A stretch of DNA of 19,142 nucleotides from an uncultured Anaerococcus sp. (lineage in GTDB: Bacteria; Bacillota_A; Clostridia; Tissierellales; Peptoniphilaceae): NCBI GenBank assembly GCA_902488555.1, contig CABTWT010000011.1:1-19142 (forward strand), given 5' to 3'. Below, piece by piece: positions 7,426 through 15,646 of the stretch. The notes beneath the pieces are model-generated. The model had not been told where the DNA came from and did not search any database. It was given only the letters and a program-made list of their open reading frames with translations. The translations under genes were made by a program, and so were the position numbers. The stretch's first letter is position 1, and every line of letters starts with the position of its first letter.

Positions 7426-8883
7426 TTACTCAAGGATTATATGAGCTATTCTATCTTTATTTTTCTTACTTGCATGAAGTGTACCGTAGCCATAAGCTGC
7501 TGTTAGTACCAAACCAATTATTAGTGCTATAGGATAGCTTACTCCAAATCCTACCTTTGGATCGTATAGGATAAATGATGATACTATAAATGTATAGAAT
7601 AGGCCAGGTATAAATACGATTAAGTAATTTTTACCCTTGTTCATCAAGTAGCTTGTTGCAGCTGCTAGAGCGAAAATACCAACTAGTTGGTTCATGAAAC
7701 CGAAGTATCTCCAAATCATGTTAAAGCCGTTAGTGTCTGATTTAGCCCATACTAGTAGTAGAATTGCTGGTATGAATAAGAGAACAGAAAGTCCTAATCT
7801 CTTTCCTGCTGCTTTTTGATCTAAGTTAAGTTCTTCAGCAACGATTAATCTTAGTGATCTAAATGCTGTATCACCTGTGGTTATAGGAAGAGCTATAACA
7901 CCGATAACTGCTATTACGCCACCAACTTTGCCCATGAAGTATCTAGAAACTTCACCTACCATTAATGTAGCTGGTGTATCAAGTGCTGTATTTTGTGAGA
8001 ATAATACCATTGCACCTGCTGCCCAAATCATAGCTATGAAACCTTCACAAATCATTCCTGAGTAGAAAACTTGTCTGTTTTCTCTTTCACTACCAATTGT
8101 TCTTGAGATAAGAGTTGATTGAGTAGCATGGAAGCCGGAGAGTATACCACAGGCTACAGTTACAAAGAATGCAGGGATAAATTTTTGTCCTGTTGGGTGT
8201 TCATATAGTAAGCCACTTTGATTTGGCATACTTAAGTGTTGTAAGTTGCCATTCATAAACAAACCTATAAATATACCAACTGCTGATATAATAAGGAATG
8301 CACCAAAGATTGGGTAGATTCTTCCTATTAATTGGTCAATAGGTAGCACTGTAGATAGTAGGTAATAAAGGAATATTATAGTATAGATAATAAACACTTT
8401 ATTAGAAGCTGGGTCGATATGTAAGATATCGTTTGCAATTAAGTCGCCAGGCGTGTATACAAATACAGCTCCTACTAGAAGTAAAAGAACTCCCATTACA
8501 ACGTTATAAATTTTACGAATATTATTTCCTATGTACTTACCAATTACTCTTGGCATTTGAGCTCCACCATTTCTCATTGAAATAGTACCCATTACGAAGT
8601 CGTGAGTTGCTCCTGCAAGCACGCAACCGATTGGGATAGCTAGAAATGCAATTGGTCCAAATAAAATACCTTGGATAGGTCCTAAGATTGGGCCGGTCCC
8701 AGCGATATTTAACAAGTTAACAAGCCAGTTTTTCCATCTTGGCATTACAACAAAATCGATTCCATCAGCTTTCTTTATTGCTGGTGTTGGATTATCACCA
8801 ATTTCAAGTTGTTTTTCAACATATCCTGAATATAGGTAACCGCCTCCAAATAGTATAATAAGTCCTACAAAAAATAATAGCAT
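7426..8883 (-). CDS. cstA: CstA-family (carbon starvation protein A) transporter, copy 2
   Basis: A 485-residue polytopic membrane protein with the same signatures as copy 1: NLLNIAGTGPILGPIQGILFGP, VYTPGDLIAND, ACGILSGFHATQ, and GDTAFRSLRLIVAEELNLDQKAAGKR. By eye the two copies are alike over nearly their whole length and strongest in the first 150 residues, pointing to duplication. Differences include an insert around GNLQHLSMPNQSG in copy 2 and a different C-terminal tail. I chose the ATG at 8883: AAGGAGG lies 6 nt upstream and the reading MLLFFVGLI matches the start of copy 1. The frame extends to a TTG at 8946, but that stretch contains the promoter. Likely an importer of a small carboxylate or peptide driven by an ion gradient, as in characterised relatives; substrate unknown. 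Confidence 0.95.
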   Translation of the reverse strand: MLLFFVGLIILFGGGYLYSGYVEKQLEIGDNPTPAIKKADGIDFVVMPRWKNWLVNLLNIAGTGPILGPIQGILFGPIAFLAIPIGCVLAGATHDFVMGTISMRNGGAQMPRVIGKYIGNNIRKIYNVVMGVLLLLVGAVFVYTPGDLIANDILHIDPASNKVFIIYTIIFLYYLLSTVLPIDQLIGRIYPIFGAFLIISAVGIFIGLFMNGNLQHLSMPNQSGLLYEHPTGQKFIPAFFVTVACGILSGFHATQSTLISRTIGSERENRQVFYSGMICEGFIAMIWAAGAMVLFSQNTALDTPATLMVGEVSRYFMGKVGGVIAVIGVIALPITTGDTAFRSLRLIVAEELNLDQKAAGKRLGLSVLLFIPAILLLVWAKSDTNGFNMIWRYFGFMNQLVGIFALAAATSYLMNKGKNYLIVFIPGLFYTFIVSSFILYDPKVGFGVSYPIALIIGLVLTAAYGYGTLHASKKNKDRIAHIILE

Positions 8884-8917
8884 ATAAACCTCCTTAGTTT
8901 CTATTATTTTCACCTTA

Positions 8918-8946
8918 ATTATAAATCCTTTCACAAAAAAAAGCAA
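8918..8946 (-). promoter_or_regulatory. Predicted sigma-70-type promoter of cstA-2
   Basis: On the minus strand TTGCTT (8946-8941) and TATAAT (8923-8918) are separated by 17 bp, placing the start of transcription about 25-30 bp before the ATG at 8883. The architecture matches that of the cstA-1 promoter (TTGCnn, 17 bp, TATAAT). Confidence 0.65.
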
Positions 8947-9001
8947 TAGGAAAATGTTTTATTTTAGTGTTTAAAAAATCTATTTTTAATGATAATAAAA
9001 A

Positions 9002-9029
9002 TTGAATAAATGAATGAAAAGAGTATAGT
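9002..9029 (+). promoter_or_regulatory. Predicted promoter of the rimP-nusA-infB operon
   Basis: TTGAAT (9002-9007) and TATAGT (9024-9029) with a 16-bp spacer, 58 bp upstream of the rimP start. Match to consensus is 4 of 6 and 5 of 6. Transcription would begin near 9036, so the hairpin at 9040-9067 would be at the very 5' end of the message. Confidence 0.5.
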
Positions 9030-9039
9030 TATTTTTAGT

Positions 9040-9067
9040 AAAAGGGTGGGAGGTTTTCCGCTCTTTT
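9040..9067 (+). promoter_or_regulatory. Hairpin in the rimP leader, attenuator-like
   Basis: AAAAGGGTGG (9040-9049) pairs with CCGCTCTTTT (9058-9067) over 10 bp, two of them G-U in RNA, around an 8-nt loop. The U-rich 3' side is part of the stem. The rimP Shine-Dalgarno (GGAG at 9077-9080) follows about 10 nt later. The position is suited to attenuation or 5'-end protection of the operon, whose products include NusA. The regulatory role is inference. Confidence 0.55.
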
Positions 9068-9086
9068 GTATTGTATGGAGCAAAGG

Positions 9087-9551
9087 ATGGATAATAAGAT
9101 GGATTTAATAACAACACTTAAACAAACCTTTGAAGAAGATATTGAAAATCTGGGATATGAACTGGTAGACATTGACTTTAGAACTACTAAAGAAGGCAGG
9201 ATGCTCACCTTTTATATCTACGATGAAGATGGAATAACAGTAGACGATTGTGAGAAAGTTAGTAATTTCTTGGATGAAAAGCTTGATGAGCTTGACCTAA
9301 TAAAGGGTCAGTATTATCTGGAGGTTTCAAGCCAAGACTTATCTAGACCTTTGAAAACTGACAGAGATCTGATTAGAAATTACCAGGAACTTTTGAAAGT
9401 TAAGCTAAAAACAGGAGACTTCTTCCTTGGATATATTGAGGAGATTAATGAAGATGACCTAGTTTTTAGAGTTGAAAAAGAAAAAAAAGAAGAGAAAGTT
9501 TCAGTAAATAGAGAGGATATTAAAAAAATCAATATAGAGATTGTATTTTAA
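9087..9551 (+). CDS. rimP: Ribosome maturation factor RimP
   Basis: Assists late assembly of the 30S subunit. 154 residues, normal for the family. The N-terminal domain has the LGYELVDIDF strand near residue 25 and the conserved acidic segment DDGITVDDCEKVSNFLDEKLDE at about residues 44-68. YYLEVSSQDLSRPLKTDRDL near residue 75 corresponds to the family's FLDVSSPGxxRPLK motif, here lacking the usual Pro-Gly. The C-terminal half is a short SH3-like domain. Start choice: TTG 9066, ATG 9075, ATG 9087 and ATG 9099 are in frame; 9087 has GGAG with a 6-nt spacer and gives a family-like N-terminus. First gene of the operon, 9 bp before nusA. Confidence 0.93.
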   Translation: MDNKMDLITTLKQTFEEDIENLGYELVDIDFRTTKEGRMLTFYIYDEDGITVDDCEKVSNFLDEKLDELDLIKGQYYLEVSSQDLSRPLKTDRDLIRNYQELLKVKLKTGDFFLGYIEEINEDDLVFRVEKEKKEEKVSVNREDIKKINIEIVF

Positions 9552-9560
9552 GGGGAAATT

Positions 9561-10901
9561 ATGAATGAAGAATTTATGCTAGCCTTAGATGAGCTAGAAA
9601 AGGATAAAAATATTGATAAGAGTGTTATCCTTGAAGCACTTGAAAAAGCTTTGATCAAAAGCTATCAAAAAAACTACGACAATGCAGAAAATGTAGACGT
9701 TGCAGTTGACAAAGAAACAGGAAATATCGAGGTCTTTGCCCTAAGGACTGTAGTTGATGAAGTAAATGACAATGTCAACGAAATCTCATTGAAGGAAGCA
9801 AATGAAATTGATAAAGAACTTGGAATCGGAGATGTTGCAAGGATAAAAATCGCACCCAAAAATTTTGGACGCGTTGCAGCTCAAACTGCTAGAAATATAG
9901 TTATCCAAAAAATCAGAGATGCCCAAAGGGACTCTGTTTACGGAGAATATTTGGACCGCGAAAATGAAATGATAACTGGAACTATCCAAAGAGAAGATAA
10001 GTACAATGTATATATTAATCTAGATAAAATCGAAGGAGTAGTTCCACTAAAAGAACAAGTGGCAAGTGAGAAATACATTCCTAACGAAAGAATGAAATTC
10101 CTTATTAAGGATGTTAAAAGTTCATCAAAAGAACCACAAATCATCTTGTCTAGAGCAAGTGAGAATTTAGTTAAAAGACTTTTTGAACTAGAAGTTCCAG
10201 AGATAAATGATGGAACTATAGAGATATATTCTATAGCCCGTGAAGCTGGTTCTAGAACCAAAATTGCAGTTTTCTCTAATGATGATGCAATTGATGCAGT
10301 CGGAGCTTGTATAGGTTACAAGGGAGTTAGGGTAAATTCTATAGTTGATGAACTTCAAAACGAAAAAATTGACATTATTAACTATGATAAGGATATAAAA
10401 GTATTCATATCAAATGCTTTATCACCAGCTGATATTGTTGATGTTTTGATAAATGAGAAGAAGAAGCAATCACTAGTTGTAGTAAATGACTACCAACTAT
10501 CCCTTGCCATTGGTAAAGAAGGTCAAAACGCAAGACTTGCAGCAAGGCTTACAAGCTGGAAAATAGATATCAAGTCAAAAGAAGATTTCGATACAATGAG
10601 CCAAGAAGAAATTGATCAAATACTTGGTCTAGTAGATGACGAAGAAGAATCTAGCACAGAGTCTATTGAAACTTCTGATGAAATTTCAGATGATAAAGCT
10701 ATAGATAATGATATAGATGAAATAGATGATGAAAAATTAGAAGAAGTGACAAATAAGAGCCTTGATGATCTTTATGATGAGGATGACTCTATGGATAGCC
10801 AAATTGAAGTAGATGATAAGTCTATAGACGAAGTTTATAATGATGAATCTGATATGATCCCTCATAGAGAAGAAGACAAATCTTCTGAGGATGAAAAATA
10901 A
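9561..10901 (+). CDS. nusA: Transcription termination/antitermination factor NusA
   Basis: Binds RNA polymerase and nascent RNA and modulates pausing, termination and antitermination. 446 residues. The N-terminal polymerase-binding domain spans about 1-125 (LALDELEKDKNIDKSVILEALEKAL at the start). An S1 domain lies at about 133-200 (ITGTIQREDKYNVYINL), then KH1 (VGACIGYKGVRV near 250) and KH2 (LAIGKEGQNARLAARL near 316). The Bacillus protein stops soon after KH2 (~371 residues); here an extra ~85-residue tail is almost entirely Asp/Glu/Ser, with repeats such as SLDDLYDEDDS and SIDEVYNDESD. AAGGGG lies 6 nt before the ATG. The stop overlaps the ORF region of rnpM. The core assignment is secure; the tail looks lineage-specific. 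Confidence 0.97.
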   Translation: MNEEFMLALDELEKDKNIDKSVILEALEKALIKSYQKNYDNAENVDVAVDKETGNIEVFALRTVVDEVNDNVNEISLKEANEIDKELGIGDVARIKIAPKNFGRVAAQTARNIVIQKIRDAQRDSVYGEYLDRENEMITGTIQREDKYNVYINLDKIEGVVPLKEQVASEKYIPNERMKFLIKDVKSSSKEPQIILSRASENLVKRLFELEVPEINDGTIEIYSIAREAGSRTKIAVFSNDDAIDAVGACIGYKGVRVNSIVDELQNEKIDIINYDKDIKVFISNALSPADIVDVLINEKKKQSLVVVNDYQLSLAIGKEGQNARLAARLTSWKIDIKSKEDFDTMSQEEIDQILGLVDDEEESSTESIETSDEISDDKAIDNDIDEIDDEKLEEVTNKSLDDLYDEDDSMDSQIEVDDKSIDEVYNDESDMIPHREEDKSSEDEK

Positions 10902-10902
10902 A

Positions 10903-11169
10903 ATGGCAAAAGCAAAGAAGATTCCCCAAAGGAAATGTATAGTTTGTGGTAATCTTTATGATAAAAACGACTTGCTTAGGATTGTAAATAACAAAGACCT
11001 AGGCGTTGTGATAGATGAAACTGGAAAACTTAACGGACGAGGGGCATACATTTGTAAAAACGAAGCCTGCCTTAAGGACGTTAGGAAGAACAATAAGCTT
11101 AATCGAGTATTCAAACAAAAAATTGATGACAAACTTTATGAGGAGTTAGAAGCTTATGAATTAAAATGA
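10903..11169 (+). CDS. rnpM: RNase P-modulating protein RnpM (YlxR, DUF448)
   Basis: Small basic RNA-binding protein, 88 residues, conserved between nusA and infB in Firmicutes. The family was long called YlxR and has been linked to binding RNase P RNA. Diagnostic motifs are KKIPQRKCIVCG at residues 5-16, LLRIV near 24, GKLNGRGAYIC near 41-51, then a second Cys and a Lys-rich C-terminus. Start choice: an in-frame ATG at 10891 abuts GAGG with no spacing and lies inside nusA; the ATG at 10903, one base after the nusA stop, gives the family-typical MAKAKKIPQRKC. It is followed directly by infB. The L7Ae-like gene ylxQ, usual between these two in Bacillus, is absent. Confidence 0.92.
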   Translation: MAKAKKIPQRKCIVCGNLYDKNDLLRIVNNKDLGVVIDETGKLNGRGAYICKNEACLKDVRKNNKLNRVFKQKIDDKLYEELEAYELK

Positions 11170-11179
11170 GGTGTTATAT

Positions 11180-13432
11180 ATGGCTGATAAAATGAGAGTA
11201 TATGAACTAGCAAAGAAACACAATATGCCAGCAAAAGAAATGGTTGAATTTCTAAATGATGAATTTGGTCTAGCAATCAAATCCCACATGTCAAATGTAA
11301 GTGGAGATGACCTAATTCTTATAAATGAGTATTTTGAAGAAGATAAAAAAGAAAAAACAGACAAAAAAAATAATACAGAAAAGAATAATCAAAAGAAAGT
11401 AGAAGAGAATTCTTTAGATAAAAAACCAAATATGAGTAAAAATAGCCAAATAAGAAATAATGATATAGATGATTTATATGATGACGAAAATGTAGCGAAA
11501 AAAGAAAAGTTTACTAAATCAAATAAAAATAAAAGCCAAAAGAAATCTGACCAAGCTAAAAGCTACAACAACGAAGATTTTGTGGCAAACAAAAGCAAAA
11601 AGAACAGAAAGAAAAAGAATAAAAAGTCAAAGGGACCTAAAGCAAATAACCAAGCTACAAATACTAAAGAAGAAGCAAATTCAAAAATCGAAATTCCAGA
11701 AGTTATAAATGTTGGAGCATTTGCAGAAAAAATCGGAGAAAATCCTAATGTAGTTATAGGCAAACTAATCCAACTTGGAGTTATGGCTGGTCTAAATGAT
11801 CCAATAGAATTTGATCAAGCTGAACTTATTGCCATAGATTTTGGCAAAGAAATCACTCTTGAACAAGAATATTCTGCTATAGAAGAGCAATCTCTAGACT
11901 TAGACTATGAAGACAATGACGAAGATCTAATCACACGTGCTCCAGTAGTTTCAGTAATGGGACACGTTGACCATGGTAAGACTTCTATCCTAGATTCAAT
12001 CAGAGATACACATGTAACCCGTGGAGAAGCAGGTGGTATAACCCAACACATAGGTGCATACTCTGTTGACCTTGATGGTAGAATGATTACCTTCCTTGAT
12101 ACCCCAGGACACGAAGCCTTCACAGAAATGAGAATGAGAGGGGCACAATCAACTGATATTGCAATTCTTGTAGTTGCAGCAGATGATGGGGTTATGCCTC
12201 AAACAGTAGAAGCAATCAACCACGCTAAGGCTGCTGATATTCCAATAGTTGTAGCAGTAAACAAGGTTGATAAAGAAACAGCTGATCCAAACAGAGTAAA
12301 ACAAGAACTTATGCAATATGGTCTAGTTGCCGAAGATTGGGGTGGAGATACCATCACAGTAGATGTTTCTGCAAAAACAGGACATAACATAGATGAACTT
12401 CTCGAAATGGTACTACTTGTTGCAGAGATGAAAGAACTAAAGGCAAATCCAAATAGAGCTGCAGTTGGTCTAATCATCGAAGCTCAACTTGACAAAGCAA
12501 GAGGTCCGGTAGCAACTGTCCTAGTACAAAAAGGAACTCTTCACGAAGGAGACAATGTCCTAACTGGTTCTGCATCTGGTAGAATCCGCGCAATGTTTAA
12601 CTCCAAGGGAGAAGCTATCAAAGAAGCTGGTCCATCTATTCCAGTACAAATACTTGGTTTATCAGACGTGGCAGAAGCTGGTGACAAGCTATTTGCTGTA
12701 GAAGATGAGAAGACAGCCAGGGCCTATGCAGCAAAAGCTGAAGAACAAAAAAGAGAAGAAAGACTTATGGCCAAAGGTGCTAGCCTTGAAGACCTATCAG
12801 GCGAAGCATCAGAAGGCGAGCTAAAAGACTTAAATATCATTGTAAAAACAGATGTTAGAGGAACTGTAGATGCAGTTAGCCAATCTTTAATCAAGCTATC
12901 AAATGAAGAAGTAAAAGTTTCAGTTGTAGCTGGTGCAGTTGGTGGTATTACTGAATCTGACGTACTACTAGCTCAAGCATCAAATGCTATTATCATAGGA
13001 TTTAACGTTCGTCCAACCCAAGGAGCAATGGAAAGAGCTAAAGATAATAACATAGAAATCAGAACATATAGCGTAATCTATGAAGCTATAGAAGATGTAG
13101 AGAAAGCTATCAAAGGTATGCTTGACCCAGAATTTGTAGAAGAAGTTCTAGGCCGTGCAGAAGTACGTGATACCTTTAGAGTACCATCAGTCGGTACAAT
13201 CGCCGGTGTTATGGTTACAAATGGATCTATACCAAGATCTGCAAAAATCAGACTGCTACGCGATAACATAGTAATCTTTGATGGTGATATAACTTCAATG
13301 AAGAGATTTAAAGACGATGCCAAAGAACTTGCTTCAGGCTATGAGGGCGGTATCGGACTAAATAGATTTAACGACATCAAAGTTGGCGATGAGATGGAAG
13401 CTTACCAAATAGTCGAAAAAGAGAGAGAATAG
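11180..13432 (+). CDS. infB: Translation initiation factor IF-2
   Basis: GTPase that places initiator tRNA on the 30S subunit and promotes subunit joining. 750 residues. An IF2_N helix region ([25 protein letters not shown]) starts the protein, then a Lys/Asn-rich linker of about 55-165, a second IF2_N-like module ([26 protein letters not shown], about 175-205), and the G domain: G1 GHVDHGKT 261-268, G2 around [14 protein letters not shown]3 DTPGH from 307, G4 NKVD from 361, G5 SAKTG from 397. C-terminal domains II to IV follow, with [11 protein letters not shown] and [19 protein letters not shown]. Start choice: GTG 11171 is in frame, but GAGG with an 8-nt spacer serves the ATG at 11180. Rather long linker but otherwise normal. 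Confidence 0.97.
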   Translation: MADKMRVYELAKKHNMPAKEMVEFLNDEFGLAIKSHMSNVSGDDLILINEYFEEDKKEKTDKKNNTEKNNQKKVEENSLDKKPNMSKNSQIRNNDIDDLYDDENVAKKEKFTKSNKNKSQKKSDQAKSYNNEDFVANKSKKNRKKKNKKSKGPKANNQATNTKEEANSKIEIPEVINVGAFAEKIGENPNVVIGKLIQLGVMAGLNDPIEFDQAELIAIDFGKEITLEQEYSAIEEQSLDLDYEDNDEDLITRAPVVSVMGHVDHGKTSILDSIRDTHVTRGEAGGITQHIGAYSVDLDGRMITFLDTPGHEAFTEMRMRGAQSTDIAILVVAADDGVMPQTVEAINHAKAADIPIVVAVNKVDKETADPNRVKQELMQYGLVAEDWGGDTITVDVSAKTGHNIDELLEMVLLVAEMKELKANPNRAAVGLIIEAQLDKARGPVATVLVQKGTLHEGDNVLTGSASGRIRAMFNSKGEAIKEAGPSIPVQILGLSDVAEAGDKLFAVEDEKTARAYAAKAEEQKREERLMAKGASLEDLSGEASEGELKDLNIIVKTDVRGTVDAVSQSLIKLSNEEVKVSVVAGAVGGITESDVLLAQASNAIIIGFNVRPTQGAMERAKDNNIEIRTYSVIYEAIEDVEKAIKGMLDPEFVEEVLGRAEVRDTFRVPSVGTIAGVMVTNGSIPRSAKIRLLRDNIVIFDGDITSMKRFKDDAKELASGYEGGIGLNRFNDIKVGDEMEAYQIVEKERE

Positions 13433-13433
13433 A

Positions 13434-13817
13434 ATGAAAAAAATAAGAACAGAAAGAATAGGTGCAGAAGTCCAAAAGGAACTATCAAAAATCATCAGAG
13501 ATGACTTAAACGACCCTAGACTAGCTGACACCGCTGCTGTTTCTGTGATAGAAGTTAGGGTAACCAACGACTTATCCTTTGCTGATTGCTATATTTCAGT
13601 TTTAGGAGATACTAGCAAAAAAGAAGATGTTATAGATGCTCTTAACCAAGCCAAAGGATATATCAAAGTCCTAATAGGTGACAGGATGAGATTAAGATCC
13701 ATGCCGGAATTTAGGTTCAAACTTGACGAATCTATAGAATACGGGGCTTACATGGATAAGCTCATCAAAGAAACAATAGAAAAAGATGAAAGGTCTCATG
13801 TAGAAGATGAAAATTAG
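13434..13817 (+). CDS. rbfA: 30S ribosome-binding factor RbfA
   Basis: KH-type protein needed for 30S maturation and 16S rRNA 5'-end processing. 127 residues. Family features: RTERIGAEVQKELSKIIRDDLNDPRL at residues 4-29, an SVIEVRVTNDLSFADCYISVLGD segment near 35-58, and RMRLRSMPEFRFKLDESIEYGAYMDKLI near 82-109, the conserved L(R)xxPxLxFxxDxS motif. It starts one base after the infB stop and overlaps nrnA by 11 nt, implying translational coupling. The ylxP gene that separates infB and rbfA in Bacillus is absent. Confidence 0.95.
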   Translation: MKKIRTERIGAEVQKELSKIIRDDLNDPRLADTAAVSVIEVRVTNDLSFADCYISVLGDTSKKEDVIDALNQAKGYIKVLIGDRMRLRSMPEFRFKLDESIEYGAYMDKLIKETIEKDERSHVEDEN

Positions 13818-14769
13818 CAAAGAAAAACTAGATCAATTAAAAAACTTTATAGATGAAGCAGAAACTATAGCCATAGCTTCTCACGTAGACCCAGATGGAG
13901 ATAATCTGGGATCAACCCTTGGCTTTGCAAGAGCCTTGAGAAATTATGGCAAGGATGTAGATGTTATAGGCCATGATGAGATAGATGATTATTTGAAATT
14001 CTTACCTGACTTAGAATATTATTCAAAAGATCACAGAGATTCCTATGATCTATTTTTCGTCCTTGATGCATCTGAGATGGAAAGAATTGGAACAGCACTG
14101 CCAATAGCCCAAAATTCTAAGAAAACAGCAGTTGTTGACCATCATGTAGGTGGTGGAATTCAGACTGACCTAAATATCATCGTTGATGATTCACCTGCTA
14201 CATGTGAGCTTATTTATGAAATCATAGATAGACTTGATCTTCCTCTAGATAAGATTACAGCAAGCTTATTATTCACAGGAATTGTTACAGATACTGGTAG
14301 ATTTTTGTATACAAATGTAACAGAGAATACCTTTGTTACCGCTGGCAAACTTTGCACAGCTGGTGCTGACATGGAATATATCTACAGAAATTTATACCAA
14401 TCCAAACCAATCAAAATAATGCAATTTGAAAACGAAATGATTGCTAATGCTGAATTTATTGGCAATAAAGTTTTTGCTGTAGCGTCTAAAGATCTTGTAG
14501 AAAAACATGGAGTACAAATTGGCGATGCAGAAAATGTTGTAAATCAACTAAGAGACCTTGATGGTGTAGATGTTTCTATGATTATCAAAGAATATGGTCC
14601 AAATGAATTCAAGGCATCACTTAGATCAAAGGATGTTGACGTTTCAAAAACAGCTCGCGAAAATGGTGGCGGAGGCCATATTAGGGCGAGTGGATTTACA
14701 ATCTTTGCCGATGATATAAATCAAGCTAGAGAAAAAGCCTTAAAGATATTAGAAAGTATAAATGATTAG
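13807..14769 (+). CDS. nrnA: Bifunctional oligoribonuclease / pAp phosphatase NrnA (DHH-DHHA1)
   Basis: Degrades 2-5 nt RNA remnants and dephosphorylates 3'-phosphoadenosine 5'-phosphate in species lacking Orn. 320 residues, the usual size. DHH domain: SHVDPDGDNLGS at residues 25-36 with metal-binding Asp28 and Asp30, FVLDASEMERIG near 83, and VVDHH with Asp111-His112-His113. Later Asp in FTGIVTDTGRFLYTN near 158. The DHHA1 domain carries GGGGHIRASGF beginning at residue 287. Starts inside the last codons of rbfA (ATGAAAATTAG overlap) and overlaps truB by 8 nt. Its place between rbfA and truB is common in Clostridia-like genomes. Strongly supported. Confidence 0.95.
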   Translation: MKISKEKLDQLKNFIDEAETIAIASHVDPDGDNLGSTLGFARALRNYGKDVDVIGHDEIDDYLKFLPDLEYYSKDHRDSYDLFFVLDASEMERIGTALPIAQNSKKTAVVDHHVGGGIQTDLNIIVDDSPATCELIYEIIDRLDLPLDKITASLLFTGIVTDTGRFLYTNVTENTFVTAGKLCTAGADMEYIYRNLYQSKPIKIMQFENEMIANAEFIGNKVFAVASKDLVEKHGVQIGDAENVVNQLRDLDGVDVSMIIKEYGPNEFKASLRSKDVDVSKTARENGGGGHIRASGFTIFADDINQAREKALKILESIND

Positions 14770-15646
14770 CGGAATATTAAATGTAAACAAGGAAGTTGGC
14801 ATATCATCTAACAAATGTGTTGGTCTAGTCAAAAAAGCCTTGAACACTAAAAAAGTTGGTCACACAGGAACCCTAGATCTAGAAGCTGATGGAGTTTTGC
14901 CTATTGTAATAGGCAAGGCCACTAGGGTTTCTGATTTTCTAATGGATGAGAAAAAGGAATACATCACTGAGGCTATATTTGGTTCTCGCACCGATACCCT
15001 AGATTGGTCTGGCCAAGTAGTTGAAGAATCTAGTAAGACTTTTACAAAAGATGAACTTATAAGTGAGATGGAAAACTTCACGGGTCAAATAATCCAAATC
15101 CCACCAATGTATTCAGCCATAAAGATCAACGGGACAAAGATGTATGATTTGGCTAGAAAGGGCATAGAAGTAGAAAGAAAGACACGAAAAGTCACAATTT
15201 ATGGCTTCGAATTCATAGACTTTGATTTTCCAAAAGCTACTTTTAAAATCACATGTTCTAAGGGAACCTACATTAGGACCCTTATTGACGACTTGGGAGA
15301 AGCTTTGGGCTCTTTTGCCTATGTAAATAAACTTACTAGGTCAAAGGTTGGCGATTTTGTCATAGAAGAAGCCATAAGTTCAAAGGACTTACTAGAAATG
15401 GATAAGGAAGAAATCTTAAGTCGTATCAAGCCAGTTGATTATGCCCTTAAGGATTACAAAGAGATAAGGCTTGATAAGTCGTATTTTAAACAAGCTACAA
15501 ATGGCATGACTATGAGAGTTGACGATATATATTCTGATGATTTAATCAGGGTATATGTTGATGATAAATTCATAGGACTTGCTAAGAATTTTAAAAATGA
15601 AGACCTATATTTCCTAAAAATGGAGAAAGTATTTTATGAGAAATAA
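14762..15646 (+). CDS. truB: tRNA pseudouridine(55) synthase TruB
   Basis: Converts uridine 55 to pseudouridine in the T-loop of tRNAs. 294 residues. Signature motif KKVGHTGTLDLEADGVLPIVIGKATR at about 30-55, with catalytic Asp39 in GTLD. YITEAIFGSRTDTLDWSG near 70-87, IPPMYSAIKINGTKMYDLARKGIEVE near 114-140, and CSKGTYIRTLIDDLGEALG near 168-187 are all characteristic. A C-terminal region after residue 225 is PUA-like but weak. Overlaps nrnA by 8 nt and ribF by 11 nt, so translation is likely coupled throughout. Confidence 0.97.
   Translation: MISGILNVNKEVGISSNKCVGLVKKALNTKKVGHTGTLDLEADGVLPIVIGKATRVSDFLMDEKKEYITEAIFGSRTDTLDWSGQVVEESSKTFTKDELISEMENFTGQIIQIPPMYSAIKINGTKMYDLARKGIEVERKTRKVTIYGFEFIDFDFPKATFKITCSKGTYIRTLIDDLGEALGSFAYVNKLTRSKVGDFVIEEAISSKDLLEMDKEEILSRIKPVDYALKDYKEIRLDKSYFKQATNGMTMRVDDIYSDDLIRVYVDDKFIGLAKNFKNEDLYFLKMEKVFYEK

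Noticed and set aside
8884..8946. N-terminal extension of cstA-2 from a TTG at 8946
   Set aside because: The stretch contains the promoter; the ATG at 8883 has a perfect ribosome binding site and aligns with copy 1.
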